Position numbers and translations under genes: made by a program | In this document: in pieces, positions 10,347-21,485 of the stretch | How positions within the stretch are numbered: the stretch's first letter is position 1 | Layout of the letters: every line of letters starts with the position of its first letter | Origin: Macrothele yani | Taxonomy: Eukaryota > Arthropoda > Arachnida > Araneae > Macrothelidae | Length of the DNA: 64,000 bases | NCBI GenBank assembly: GCA_039090855.1 | Contig: CM076996.1 | Location: 43,924,469 to 43,988,468 of the forward strand | Reading direction: 5' to 3' | The notes under the pieces: generated by a model | Database searches by the model: none | Seen by the model: only the letters and a program-made list of their open reading frames with translations | Told to the model about the DNA's origin: nothing

Positions 10347-10574
10347 GCCGCCCCGGTGGCGCAGTGGTCTAAGGCGCTGGCCTCTGATTGTTCGTCCGTA
10401 AGGGGTCCGGGTTCGAATCCCGGTGAGGCATGGATGTTGTGTTTGTCTTACGGCACTGGCTCTCTCCCTTCCCTGGAACCAGTGACCCTAAATTAGGGAC
10501 GGGCGACTGCTTATAGCCCATTGAGTTGCTCACGGTGGTCGTTAAACCTCCAATCAAAAAAAAAAAAAAAAAAA
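10347..10574 (+). mobile_element. tRNA-derived SINE, well preserved
   Basis: A full-length copy: GCCGCCCCGGTGGCGCAGTGG (A box), GGGTCCGGGTTCGAATCCCGG (B box), body with AAATTAGGGACGGGCGACTG and TTGCTCACGGTGGTCGTTA, and a pure A tail of about 18 nt. It lies inside the 9.1-kb Tc1 element and is therefore younger than it. Confidence 0.9.
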
Positions 10575-10775
10575 GAAGCGGAGCTTGTATAAGCGGACAG
10601 GCACAGCACTACGACCTTTCTTCGCTTGCGTCAAATGAGCGGCCGAGTGTGTTACTTGAATCATTTGCATGTCTCACGATGTCAAACCGCACGACCGGTA
10701 TGTCAAACCTACCCAAGTTTCATTCCTGTCGGTTGCTTCCTTCTGGATGCAACTATTTTTTTGACGATGAGTGTA

Positions 10776-10978
10776 GTTGTCACTTTAGATTTAATTTAAT
10801 TTATAACCAATGAAACCCCGAGATCCAGTTTTAGAATTTAATTTAGCGCAACATTAATATAATTTAAATGTTGCTCTTTCCCCCACATTCGGTGAATTTT
10901 TGAGAATTTGGAGATGGTCCCTATTTGCTTTGTTGTGGTGAAGAGTATTGAGTAGTGCTGCAGTAGAGTTAATGACAA

Positions 10979-11048
<70 letters not shown>

Positions 11049-11114
11049 CACCGCAAGGCAAGAAAACGCATACATTGCTGCTAACTCTTGAAAAGAACCT
11101 ATGGCTAAAACATA
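10776..11114. repeat. GA microsatellite in gene-free DNA
   Basis: (GA)n occupies about 10982-11046. The rest of the stretch is unannotated. Confidence 0.85.
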
Positions 11115-11132
11115 TACTGAGTGATCACTGAA

Positions 11133-11678
11133 TTATGACCACCTTACCAAATACTTCGAAGGTCCCCCTTTTGCCCTCAGTACAGCAGCTATCCGACGTG
11201 GCATCGATTCAATAAGATGCCGGAAGTAGTTGGGCGGCATGGCCAACGAAGCTGTGTGTAATGCGGCTTTCAATGCAGGTATGGAAGTGATTCGTGTATC
11301 CAGACGCCTGATATACCGTTCCATAGTGTCCCACAAGCGCTCTATGGGATTTAGATCGGGGGAATTCGGAAGCCAATCGATATGATGGAAGTCTGAACTG
11401 TGTTTCTCAAACCATTGCTGCACAACATTAGACCTGTGGATCGGCGCTTTGTCATCTTGGAAGACACCGTCGCCATTAGGAAAAAAGTGCAACATTGCTA
11501 GGCTTACAGTCAGCAAGCAATTCACGATAGTGGGCACCAGTCATACGGTGTTCCACATGCACAAGAGGTCCAAGTTTCTTTCAGGTAAACATGCCCCACA
11601 CCACACAACTGCTTCTAACGGCTTGCACTGTGGAGATTCTGCAGAATGGATCAAGTGCCCCATTTTGTTTGCGCCAAA
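11133..11678 (-). pseudogene. Tc1-like transposase, C-terminal half
   Basis: The minus frame encodes MLHFFPNGDGVFQDDKAPIH with the second catalytic D, and WLPNSPDLNPIERLWDTMER with the third acid. It ends RRIAAVLRAKGGPSKY. There are 36 residues between second D and E, unlike the 34 of most Tc1 elements. The upstream piece (GGVVWCGACLPERNLDLLCMWNTV-type, 11541-11680) is in another frame, so there is a frameshift besides the insertion. Confidence 0.78.
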
Positions 11679-11680
11679 TA

Positions 11681-13045
11681 CACTCACGGACAACGAAATT
11701 TGCGCACCTAGAAGAAAACAAGCTACAACCGCGAAACTTTGCAAATAGCTAGAGTGCCTGCTGGTACGCAAATGATCTACGTTTGGTGCGAGTGCTCATG
11801 ATCGCACACCCTGTGGTGGCGCTGAAAGCACGAACCGGCGGTCTTATAAACCAGCGTGTAGTCGATGCCCCATAAAAGCGAAAAGCACCGGCCGACGCAA
11901 GCAGGAGTACAGAGTGACAAAAATGCCGGGTAGACACCAGTGACGCCGATTTACGCAACTTACGGACTTTGAGAGAGCCCTGATCATCGGGCCGAAAACC
12001 GCAGGGTGGTCGGCGCACCGTATAGTCCGCCACCTGGATCGTTCTGACCATGCCGTCCGACTGTGTTGGGAGCAGTGGACACGTGACGGCACTGCCACAC
12101 GGCGGAGTGGCTCCGGACAGACCAGGAGGACCACCAGTAGAGAGGATCGACGGATCGTGCGCCAGGCACGAACGGATCCCACGGGGACCCGGTCCATTGT
12201 ACAGGCAGATGTAGCGGCACCTGTGTGCCCACGAATCATTTCCCGTCGCCTCGCGACAGCGTATCTGCGATCCCAGCGCCCCTTACGTGTGCTGCCATTA
12301 ACACCGGAACATCGCCGGCTCCGTGTGCAGTGGTGCCAGACCAGAGCAACGTGGAACACCCCAGACTGGCGAAGTGAGGTGTTTAGCGATGATTGCCGCT
12401 TCGTTTTGGGGACAGATGATCATCGTATCCGGATGTGGAGGTCCCCAGGTCAACGACACAATCCCAACCTCGCTATCGAGCGCCACACCTCCCCCATCCC
12501 CCTGCAGTCATTATGGTCTGGGGAGCCATTGCCTGCGATAGCCGATAAGCTCTAGTAGTGGTACGTGAATCATTGACGGGCCAGCGGTATGTGCTCCCAT
12601 TCCTGGCCGGGATTCCAGGTACGCTATAGCAGCAGGATAATGCCCGCCCGCACACGGCTCGGGTTGCCCAGGACTGCCTACGTGATGTACACACACTTCC
12701 ATGGCCTGTCCTCTCCCCGGACATTAAAACGCCGGCTGCCGCCGTGCCGCACTATCCCGGGATTTAGAGCACACCGTCTAACACGTGTGGGCCAGTCTGT
12801 CACAGGACAACATCAGACATCTGGTCGCCTCCATGCCGGACTGTATTGCAGCATGTAAGGCCCCACGAGGCGGTGCGACGCACTAGTGAAGACGACCGGT
12901 CTGCGTGCCACAGATCCCAGTGTAATTGTCCTGCAGCTCTGTTTTAGCCATCATGTGTATCATTCATCTGTATCATTACGTCCATAAAATTTTAGTTCAA
13001 TCCGAGGCTTCCTTCTTGGTGCGCAAATTTCCTTATCCGTGAGTG
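11681..13045 (+). mobile_element. Tc1-like transposon inserted into another Tc1
   Basis: A 1365-bp element with inverted ends (CACTCACGGA-AACGAAATTTGCGCACC on the left; the inverse, with one mismatch, on the right) and TA duplications at 11679-11680 and 13046-13047. Its plus-strand transposase is decayed (see the next entry). It lies wholly inside the D-36-E element's coding region. Confidence 0.87.
11923..12860 (+). pseudogene. Degenerate Tc1-like transposase of the nested element
   Basis: From the likely start ATG at 11923 a TGA follows after six codons. Further on, LTDFERALIIG...AGWSAHRIVRHLDRSDHAV is the helix-turn-helix. RPLRVLPLTPEHRRLRVQWC and VFSDDCRFVLGTDDHRIRMWR contain the first catalytic D (E of DES lost). 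The WGAI block follows only after a frameshift. The C-terminus (NIRHLVASMPDCIAACKAPRGG) is in a third frame. Clearly inactive. Confidence 0.72.
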
Positions 13046-13560
13046 TACGTACACGACCATCCACAGAGTGGAGCAAAAACCGCAACTCGTCAGACCAGAA
13101 CGTCTTTTCCCAGTTATCCGACGTCCAACTTGCGTTATCTTTGCACCAGGCGAGTCTCCTGCGCTGATGAACCATGGTTAGGAGAGGATGTCGTCGGGGT
13201 AGTCTGCTGTCACAGCCCATACGTGCGACGCAGGGCCAGGACAGATACTGTTCCGGATTGACCTCTGTTGTATTGGGTAGTCAACTGTTGAACGGTGTTG
13301 CGTCTGCTGATTTGTACGAGTCGTCTGACCCGGCGCTCACCCCTCACTTCCACCTTTCGCTGTCCTGTGCAGTTTTGCCATCGGGTCATTGTTTGACCAT
13401 TTTCACACCAGTGCTGATACATATTAACTATGGCAGCTCGTGAACAACCCACCCGTTCAGCCATTTGCAAAATCGAGGCACCCACAATTTGTCCTTTCTC
13501 AAAGACCGATAAATCTTTTCATGTTCCCATCATGCTCCGAATTTCACTACCTACTGCTCC
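12960..13560 (-). pseudogene. Tc1-like transposase, N-terminal half (of the split D-36-E element)
   Basis: Minus frames 13485-13210 and 13220-13048 encode the helix-turn-helix (ILQMAERVGCSRAAIVNMYQHW), a basic linker, and RRRLAWCKDNASWTSDNWEKTFWSDELRFLLHSVDGRV with the first catalytic D (WSDE). The two parts are in different frames. It joins, across the nested element, to the C-terminal half at 11133-11678. Confidence 0.77.
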
Positions 13561-13679
13561 AATCACACTTTATATATGCCACGTCAGTCGATTAATCGCG
13601 CTCTCTCGGAAATCACGTTGTCAACGGGCCGCATCCACTATTGTTTGGGGTGATCAATTCTGTGATCACTCGGTGTATA

Positions 13680-15249
13680 TACGACCACATTACACAACCG
13701 ACGATCCACGTGACGTGTGTTCTTAAGAAAGTGGCGTTTCCTTTACGCATCCTTCTGTAAGTCAAACGTAAATTCGCCATTGACTTTTTTGTCGTCTTTA
13801 TTTATCTTTTGATTATTGATCATTGATTTAAAATAAAAAATATTATTCCAAGCTCAGTTAAAGGTATAGAACTTTTTTTTTTTTTTTTTTTAACTTGAAC
13901 GAGAAACTTATTCGGAAATTATTGTAAGATTATAGGAGGGCTTCAGATACGATTGGTTTGACATCAGCCCCCCTGAAATGGTCTAGCAACGCCCCATTTC
14001 AGGGAAAGAATCGGATTTACGCCTCAGTTTTTTTAAAACAAAGTATTCAGTGTTTCTCTTGTATTATGTTTCATGTATAAGCGGTAAATTATGAACAACA
14101 TTAGCAAGTTTGACGTATGTTATCTATTTACCTAACTTTTCGTTTTTCTTTACTGCCTCTTATGTAATTTTTTGGTTATTTCCCGTTGTCAGAACTACTA
14201 AGGGTTTATTTCCTTGTGACATTACTGGAAGTGAACCAAGTCAAAAAAAAAAAAAAAAAAAGAAGAAGAAGTACATATGCGACGCTGCTGTATAAGAGTA
14301 GGGTCGAATAATGTGCAGTGATTTCATGCATTGTAGTAAAATATGCTAAACCATCGAAACTGGCCTTTGTCATCGAGAAAGAGGCGTATTTAGATGGGGG
14401 GGGAGCCTTAGCCCCCGAAAGTTTTTTTTTTTTTTTGTTAAAATGTGACTTACATTTGAAAAATTCTTTAATTTAATAAAAATGTATCAATTTACAGTAG
14501 AAAATAATGCCCTAAATTTTTCTTCTTTTTTTCATTTTTGTACTTTTGTTTTGTTCTGATGGATTTCGAAACTTCCATTTACTAGCCGCCCCCCACTCCC
14601 GAAAAAAAAAAAAAAAAGTCTGTATTTGCCCCTGCATCGAGCGTTAGCTAATTGAGCTTGTTAGTTGTATTAAATGTTCTAGTTAGCATTACTGACCTAA
14701 TCCGGTGTTAATGTTTAAGTCGTCGTACTTGAAACGTGTTGTGGCGTATGTTTGAGCAGCACTGTTCCTCTGTTTGGAATGAATATCCCCTTTGGACATT
14801 TTCTTTGAGTCAGTTTACTTTGATGCAGTTCTTTAGTAAAACACCATTTGAATCCTGTGTAACGTTACACAAATTCTAGGAGCAGCTGACTGGATTAACT
14901 AAAGATAAATACCATGAGTACGAAACAAATATTAGCAACGGTGCTGGGAATAATACCGGGTGGCTCAAAAAAGATTGAAACAAGCTTTTATCTCTTCAAC
15001 GGTTGATCACAGATATATACATTCCATTAGAAAAATACTCAAAATGACGTAAAGACTTACGACATGGCAGTTGCACCCCTGTAGGTGGCATTTGCATAAA
15101 AATACAGTTCACAAAAATAAACAAAAAAATTATACAGCATTCGCAGAAAAAAATGTTCAGTTAAAAAAAGTTTTTGCGGAATGTCATAATTAATCTGAAA
15201 AAAAAAAAAAACAACAACAACCCGTTGTTCTACTTGCGGAAATATTCGC
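13680..15249. other. Gene-free stretch with homopolymers
   Basis: About 1.6 kb without a supported gene. Long T, A and G runs occur near 13873-13891, 14242-14261, 14396-14403, 14422-14436 and 14601-14617. Confidence 0.5.
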
Positions 15250-16588
15250 GATGAAAATTGTAAACAAGAAAGATGACACCGAATTTTCGGTTGTAATGAG
15301 CAAGTCGTTTGAATCCTATTTGACGATAATTAAATTTATCAAATTTATTCAAAGTCAATGTAACCGGTTAGAAAAATATCGCACAAGCGGATTTCCACAA
15401 TCGATAAACATCCAGAAACAGAAACAGTATTTTCATAGTTACTTCCACCAGCGGCTAAAAAGTATGTTACGAAGATTAACAAATGGCACACAAACAGTTT
15501 TTCTCAGCAGAAACAAGGTAACAGAGACAAACAGATTTTCAAATCAAACAGTTAAAAGAATGTAGAAGAAAACATGATACAACTCTACGCTTTCTAGCGG
15601 AAGGATTTTGCATTATGGGAAAGTTAAAAATAGGCGAAAAATATTATTGGAAAAGGAAAAAGAACTTGTCAAATATTTCACCGGGAAGCAGAGATAGCGA
15701 AAAAAAAAAGTTATTGACTTTTCGCCCCCAGCGGGAAATCTGTACATTATTTAAAAAGGATAATGCTTCACATATCTATTGTAGTGGATGGCATATAGTA
15801 AAAAGGAATTACACAATAAGGTTTTTAGAAGAGGAGATACAGCTGCAAACAGAAGTACACAAACACTACCTAACGACAGAACTGCGCCCTATAAAACTCC
15901 TCAAATATTAACCAAAAGTGTTTCACAAGGTGAATGGCATCCGGTGTCGAAAGAATTTTTTAAATCGCACATTTAGAAGCAGAGATATTAAGAAACACAG
16001 AAAAACACAATTTCGCCCCCTAGCGGCGAAAGTGTGCATTATTTTGGGAAGAAAATGCACGCAAAGTATTTTCATAGTTAGTAGTATCTTATTGAAAAAT
16101 AATTTTTTACAACGGGTTTACTGCATATATCGCTGTAAACGGAAACTTGAACTTACGCCTTCTAGTGACAAACTTATGCGTTAAGAAAAATTTGAAATTA
16201 TATGAGAAACATTTTGCACCGGAAATGATCTCCAACAAGGAAATAATTTTTCCAATCGGACTCTTAGAAGCAAAGATATAGACAAAACTATAATATACAT
16301 TTACGCCCCTGGCGGAAGAAGTTTAAGAAGAAAGTATTCTGAAACGATTTTCCGAGGTGCGCGGTATCGGTTCACGAAATAATTTCTTCAGACGAGTTTT
16401 GAGACGCTTAGATTTTGCTACAAATACGTCAGAAGCAGAAATTAAAACGTACTCCCCCTGGTGGCCAAACCATTGTTTATAAAAATTAGAAATTATGATC
16501 AAAACATATCCTATCAGCAGCTGTATCCGATGGAGGAATAATAATTCAAATCTGAGTTTCAGGAGCAAAGATATTGGGGGAAACGCAA
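15250..16588 (+). repeat. Modular ~150-bp repeat family, copy A1
   Basis: Starts with the family 5' block (GATGACACCGAATTTTCGGT then ATGAGCAAGTCGTTTGAATC). It continues through repeated modules with TTTAGAAGCAGAGATAT and CGCCCCCTAGCGGC-type blocks at 15721, 16014-16027, 16155-16168, 16304 and 16453 (TCCCCCTGGTGGCCA). Spacing is 141-149 bp. It has no coding capacity and is truncated at about 16588, where a pogo fragment begins. Confidence 0.75.
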
Positions 16589-17527
16589 TATCGGCATTAT
16601 TTTTTTGTATCTGGTCATCAAACCAGATCGCCAGTAATTTCTCCATTTCATGAATTAGGCCTTCCGCTGCGTAGTTATTATGGCTTTAAATCCTGTCGAT
16701 GCTTTCACTGCCTCTTTCACTTTATCTTTCCTTCAGGATCGTCCAAACGGTCGAATGCGCCAGATCGAAGTCACGTGCTTTCGCTTTAACATTTTTACCA
16801 GCTTCATAGTCATTTATGATCTTCATTTTCATCTCAAGATCGATAGCCTACCTTCGATTCTTGGCGTTTCCTCCAGGTGAAGTAATGCTCTTCCTTTTCG
16901 CCGACATTTTGAACTATGGGGTGCACAATAAAGTTACAAATTTATAAACGAAATATGCAGTCTCGGAGATTGCGAATGCTTCGTGTAGTAAATACATATT
17001 GACCGACAGCGGGAACGAGACTGTTGGAAGACGCCGCCCGTGTCGGCGATGCGGGAACATCAAGGAGAGCAAAAAACTCATAACAAGAGAAGAGAAGAGA
17101 AGAGAAAAAAAAAAAAAAAAAAAACGATTTTCGCACGGTTCCACTTTCGGAGAAAGAACGGAGTGCGCAAATCGTCATCGAGAAAAACACCGGTGACCTA
17201 CTTGTGTGGGACACTATTAACTTTGCCTTCTTGGTGAAAGCGTGTGCCTGCAGCGGGACATAATAGAAATGTCTCAAGTAGGAAAACGTAGTTGTAGTTG
17301 TTTTTTATAACTGTTGTGAAAAAATCTTCGGTGAAGTGCCATCATACTGCAACTTCGCAAATTAATGCCCGAATTAAGTTCACTCACCCACCTGCCATTG
17401 TGATTACTGCTATGTGCTGTATTACGTTTATCTCTCTCAGACTGAGAAAGGGGATTCCCGCGCTGCAGAGCTGGTCGTAAGTCTTAGCGGTCGTTAAACA
17501 GGTAGGTCGTTAAGTGATTTGTGCCTG
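16588..17527 (-). pseudogene. pogo/Tigger transposase, N-terminal fragment with 5' terminus
   Basis: On the minus strand, MSAKRKSITSPGGNAKN (from about 16908) is followed across frameshifts by DKVKEAVKASTGFKAI and MEKLLAIWFDDQIQKNNADI. This is the CENP-B-like helix-turn-helix region of Tigger/pogo transposases. Upstream, on minus, CAGGCACAAATCACTTAACG and repeated CGTTAAC(G/C)ACC-like blocks (17480-17527) look like the element's terminal region, with TA at 17528-17529. The catalytic domain is absent; the left end stops abruptly in copy A1 of the modular repeat. Confidence 0.65.
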
Positions 17528-17529
17528 TA

Positions 17530-18605
17530 CTAACCAAAGTGTCCTACAAGTTAAATGGCATCCGGTGTTGATTTCTTTTTTAAATCGCACATGTAGAAGC
17601 AGAGATATTGAGAAAAACAGATTAAGAATTTGCACCATCTAGCGGCGCAATTGTGCATTATTTTGGGACGAAAATTCACACACAGAGTGTGCATAGCTAT
17701 GTAGTAGAATCTGACCGAAAAAGAAAATTTTCAATCGCGTTTTTAATCCCGCAGATATTGCTGTAAACGGGAATTTGAACTTACGCCCTCTGGTGGCAGA
17801 CTTGTGCGTTAAGGAAAATTTGAAATTATATAAAAAAAAAACATTTAGCAGCAGAAACACTATCCAACAAAGAAAGAATTTTCCAAACTGGACTCTTAGA
17901 AGCGGAGATATCGACAAAAATAAGATATACGTCTACGCCCCCTGGTGGAGAAACCATGCATTACTTTAAGGAGAAAATATTCCGAAAAGGTTTATCGACG
18001 TGAGTGGTATCGGCCCACGAAAGAATTTTTTCAATCGAGATTTTAGAAGCTCAGATTTTGTTACAAATACATCAGAATCAGAAATTAACACTTACGCCCT
18101 CTGGTGGCCAAACCGTCTTTTACCAAAAATTAGAAATTATATGCAAAATATTTCCCATCAGGAGCTGTCTCCGCTGCAGAAAGAATTTCTCAAATCAGAG
18201 TTTTAGAAGCAGAGATATCGGGGAAAAGGTAGTTTACTTTTACTCCCCCTAGCAGAAAATCTATTGTAACTTGAATAAGTGACTATACCTAAAATAGTTT
18301 ACGTTAGAAATGGAATCGAAAGGTAAAAGGATTTTTTCAATCGGATGTTTAGAAGCAAATATATGGAATAAAATGTATTTTGAATTCAACATCATCTGCA
18401 TTTACGCCCTCTAGCGGCCATATTGTGCATCGTAAAAAAAATCGAAATAAAGGATCATCATTCGCACGTTCCAAACTTCCCAATGTAAAAGAAATTTTTC
18501 AAATCGGACTGATAGATGCAGAGATATGGTGTCCACAGACAGACGTACAGACAGAGAAACCGGTAACATAAGCACGATCTCTTTTACAAAAGACGTGCTA
18601 AGAAA
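17530..18605 (+). repeat. Modular ~150-bp repeat family, copy A2 with 3' end
   Basis: Begins again at the module ACCAAAGTGTCCTACAAG...AATGGCATCCGGTGTTG (compare 15909) rather than continuing where A1 stopped. CTCF-like blocks are at 17632, 17784-17798 (CGCCCTCTGGTGGCA), 17936-17949, 18095-18110 (CGCCCTCTGGTGGCCA), 18243 and 18405-18420. The 3' end has GGTGTCCACAGACAGACG, then a hairpin AGCACG...CGTGCT followed by AA (about 18569-18601). Confidence 0.78.
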
Positions 18606-18773
18606 AGTTCAGCAGACATTAATTACATGCGATTTTTTTTCTTGTTTAAGTTTTTCGATTAAAATATAAAGATCTTAAATGCTGTTTAAAGTAAAACGAG
18701 GCATTGAATTCTGAAGAGTTTTTTACCTCTTTTGTGTGATACGATGTCAATCACTATGACATAAATCAAAGTT

Positions 18774-19167
18774 TTACAAAAACCTTTTATTGTTTTGAAA
18801 TACATCTTGTATAATAATGCAAGGAACTTTACACCAACTATACATAAGGTAGTATAACTATACTAGTGGTCCAAATTTATTGGCGTAGATGAAAATCTAA
18901 GTTTCCAAGCTTTCGCACAAAAACCAGATGGCATTTTCAAGAAAGGTAGACAACAAACTGTGAACTGGATAATAGAACGCTTCAACAATTTTCATACGAA
19001 TGAACTAATAATGCTTTCTATTTGTGTGATACCAATTTAACTTTTAAAAAAAAATCCATAAAAGTGCGTTTTAGGTGTTAGAGAAGGATGACAGAGACAT
19101 TTTACATAAAGGAGAAAAAGTGTCTAAAATTTCCCTATTCAATCCAACACATTTATGGCCATTGGAA
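18774..19167. other. Spacer of the inverted repeat with a short open stretch
   Basis: A 394-bp spacer. On plus, about 18862-19040 is stop-free for 54 codons and reads like protein (GVDENLSFQAFAQKPDGIF, then NWIIERFNNFHTNELIMLSI). I do not recognise it. It may be a relic of a transposase or of an unrelated gene. Confidence 0.35.
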
Positions 19168-21270
19168 TAAACTTTGATTTACGTCATAGTGATTGACATC
19201 GTAAAACACAAAAGGGAAAAAGCTCTTCAAAGTTCAGTTTCTCGCTTTACTTTAAATAGCATTTAAAATCGTTATATTTTAATCGATAAATTTAAACAAA
19301 AAAAAATCGCATGTAACCAATGTCCGGTAACATTTTTTAGCACGTCTTTCGTAAAACAAGATCGTGCTTATGTTATCGGTTTGTCCGTCCGTCTGCGGAC
19401 ACCATATCTCTGCAACTATTAGTTCGATTTGAAAAATTATTTTTGCATTGGGAAGCTTGTAATATGTGAATGATGATCCTTCATTTCGTTTTTTTTTTTT
19501 TTTTAAGATGTACGATTTCGCCGCTAGAGGGCGTAAATGCAGATGTTATCGAATTCAAAATACATTTTATTCCATATATTTGCTTCTAAAAACACATTAA
19601 AACAATATTTTACCTTTCAATTCCATATATGTCGCAGAGTATTTTAGGTGTAGTTACTTTTTCAAGTTGCGCATAGATTTTCCGCTAGGGGGCGTAAAAG
19701 TAAATTGCGTTTTCCCCGATATCTCAACTTCTAAAACTCGGATTTCAAATTTTTTTTTTTTTTTTTTTTTAGCGGATACAGCTCCTGATAGGAAATCCTT
19801 TGCACATAATTTCTAATTTTTAGTAAAGAATGGTTTGGCCACCAGGGGGCCAAGTGTTAATTTCTGCTTCTGATGTATTTTGCCGCAAAATCTGAGCTCC
19901 TAAAATCTTGATTGAAAAAATTCGTTCGCGGACCGATGCCACTCACACCGATAAACCTTTTTGGAATATTTTCTTCTTAAAATATTGCATGGTTTCTCCG
20001 CCAGGGGACGTAGACATGTATCTTATTTTTGTCAATATCTCTGGTTATAATCGCCCGATTTGAAAAATTCCATTTTTATTAGATAGTGTTTCCGGTGCGA
20101 CATGTGCTTCATATAATTTCAAAATTTTCAAGTAATTCAAAGAATTTCCGCTAGGGGGCGTAATTACGTTTCCCCCGATATCTCTGCTTCTAAAACTCCG
20201 ATTTGAAAAATTCTTTCTGCACCGGATACAGCTCTTGGTGGGAAATATTTTGCACGTAATTTCTAAATTTTGGTAAAAAATGGTTTAGCCACCAGTGGAC
20301 GTAAGTTTTAATTTCCGCTTCTGATGTACTTGCAGCAAAATCTGAGCTTCTAAAATCTCGATTGAAAAAAATTCGTTTGTGGACCGATACTAATCACGTC
20401 GACAAACCTTCTAGGAATATTTTCTTCTTAAAAGAATGCATGCTTTCTACGCCAGGGGCATTGATGTATATCTTATTTTCGTCAATATTTCTACTTCTAG
20501 GAGTCCGATTTGAAAAATTCCTTCTTTGTTGGATATAGTGTTTCCGATGCGAAATGTTTTTCATATAAATTCAAAATTTTTAAGTAAATCATAGACGTTC
20601 CGCTAGGGGGCGCAATGGTAAATTGTGTTTTCTTTGTTATTTCTGCTTCTAAAACTGTGATTTGAAAAATTCTTCGTGTATCGCATACAGTTTCTGATGG
20701 AAAATGTTTTTTCATACAATTACTAATATTTTGTAAATAATGGTTTGGCCATCAGGGCGCATATGTGTTAATTTCTGCTTCTCATGTATTTGCAGCAAAA
20801 TCTGAGCTCCTGGAAACTCGACTAAATTTTTTTTTTTTCTTGGACCGATACCGCTCACATCGAAAAACCTTTTGAGAAAACTTTCTTCCTAAAACAATGC
20901 ATGGTTTTCCGGCCAGGGGGCGTAGATGAGTATCTTATATTTGTCCATATCTTTGCTTCGAAGAGTCCGATTTGAATTTTTTTTTCTTTGTTGGAGAGCG
21001 TTTCCGCTGCGAACTCTTCTCATATAAATTCAAATTTTTCTTAACGCACAAGTCTGCAACCAGAGGGCGTAAGCTCATGATTCCGTTTACAGCAATATCT
21101 ACGGGATTAAAAACCCGATTGAAAAACTTCTTTCTTTCGTCAGATACTATTGTTTTCCATACCAGTTCCATTGACTTTGAATAGCTTTGATAAATTTAAT
21201 TTGCGTCAGAACAGATTCAAAAGACGTGCTCATTACGCCCGAAAATTCGATGTCATCTTCTTTGTTTTTA
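19168..21270 (-). repeat. Right arm of the inverted repeat; modular repeat copy B
   Basis: Reverse-oriented copy of the modular repeat plus its 3' flank. It keeps eleven CTCF-like blocks in plus orientation at 19521, 19682, 19837 (GGCCACCAGGGGGCC), 19998, 20148, 20288, 20447, 20600, 20747, 20909 and 21057, spaced 140-162 bp. The family 5' block (AATTCGATGTCATCTTC on plus) is at 21246-21262. It is about 1.4 kb shorter than the left arm. Confidence 0.78.
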
Positions 21271-21485
21271 TTTTTTGTCACTCCACATCTTTGTCTGCCC
21301 GCACACAAATTAAAGCCATTGCAGCATCGATAAACAAACAATTCTTTTCGCACTACACAAATATGCAAATAAGAGTGTTCGGCCGCTCTACAATATTGCA
21401 AAAAATTACGAAAACTTAATGCAGTTCCACATCTTTATCAGATGTCCAAAGTAGAAATTTAACAAATACGAAAAGAAAGTATACT

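Larger units (their letters stand above)
9090..10773 (-). mobile_element. Tc1-like transposon with intact ends, split by a SINE
   Basis: Terminal inverted repeats of about 35 bp (CACTCATCGTCAAAAAAATAG at both ends, continuing TGCA and CCAGAAGG) are flanked by TA (9088-9089 and 10774-10775). A degenerate transposase lies on the minus strand. A SINE (10347-10574) sits between the transposase start and the right terminal repeat. Without the SINE the element is about 1.46 kb. Confidence 0.88.
11117..13675 (-). mobile_element. Tc1-like transposon (D-36-E spacing) split by another Tc1 element
   Basis: The ends share GAGTGATCACTGAAT on the left and GAGTGATCACAGAAT on the right in inverted orientation, next to TA. 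The minus-strand transposase is cut in two by the 11681-13045 element, which inserted at a TA inside the coding region. With the insert removed, the flanking coding sequence joins at FGANK / VDGRVRT. The outer boundaries are accurate to a few bases. Confidence 0.8.
15260..18773 (+). repeat. Left arm of a multi-kilobase inverted repeat
   Basis: The sequence from GACACCGAATTTTCG (15276) to AAATCAAAGTTTTA (about 18773) reappears in reverse complement at 19168-21270. Homology runs past the repeat family's 3' hairpin (the TTACATGCGATTT and CGATGTCAATCACTATGAC blocks), so a larger segment was duplicated. The left arm is longer because it contains the pogo fragment and the A1/A2 double copy. Confidence 0.75.

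Noticed and set aside
10854..11075. Ser/Leu-repeat frame
   Set aside because: It is a translation of the GA microsatellite.
18569..18601. Helitron end for the modular repeat (hairpin plus CTAA)
   Set aside because: The hairpin overlaps the CTAA rather than preceding it by about 10 nt, and no TC start or A-T insertion site could be shown; left as an unclassified family.
15250..21270. CRISPR-like array
   Set aside because: Spacing near 150 bp, diverged modules, eukaryotic transposon context and no cas genes.
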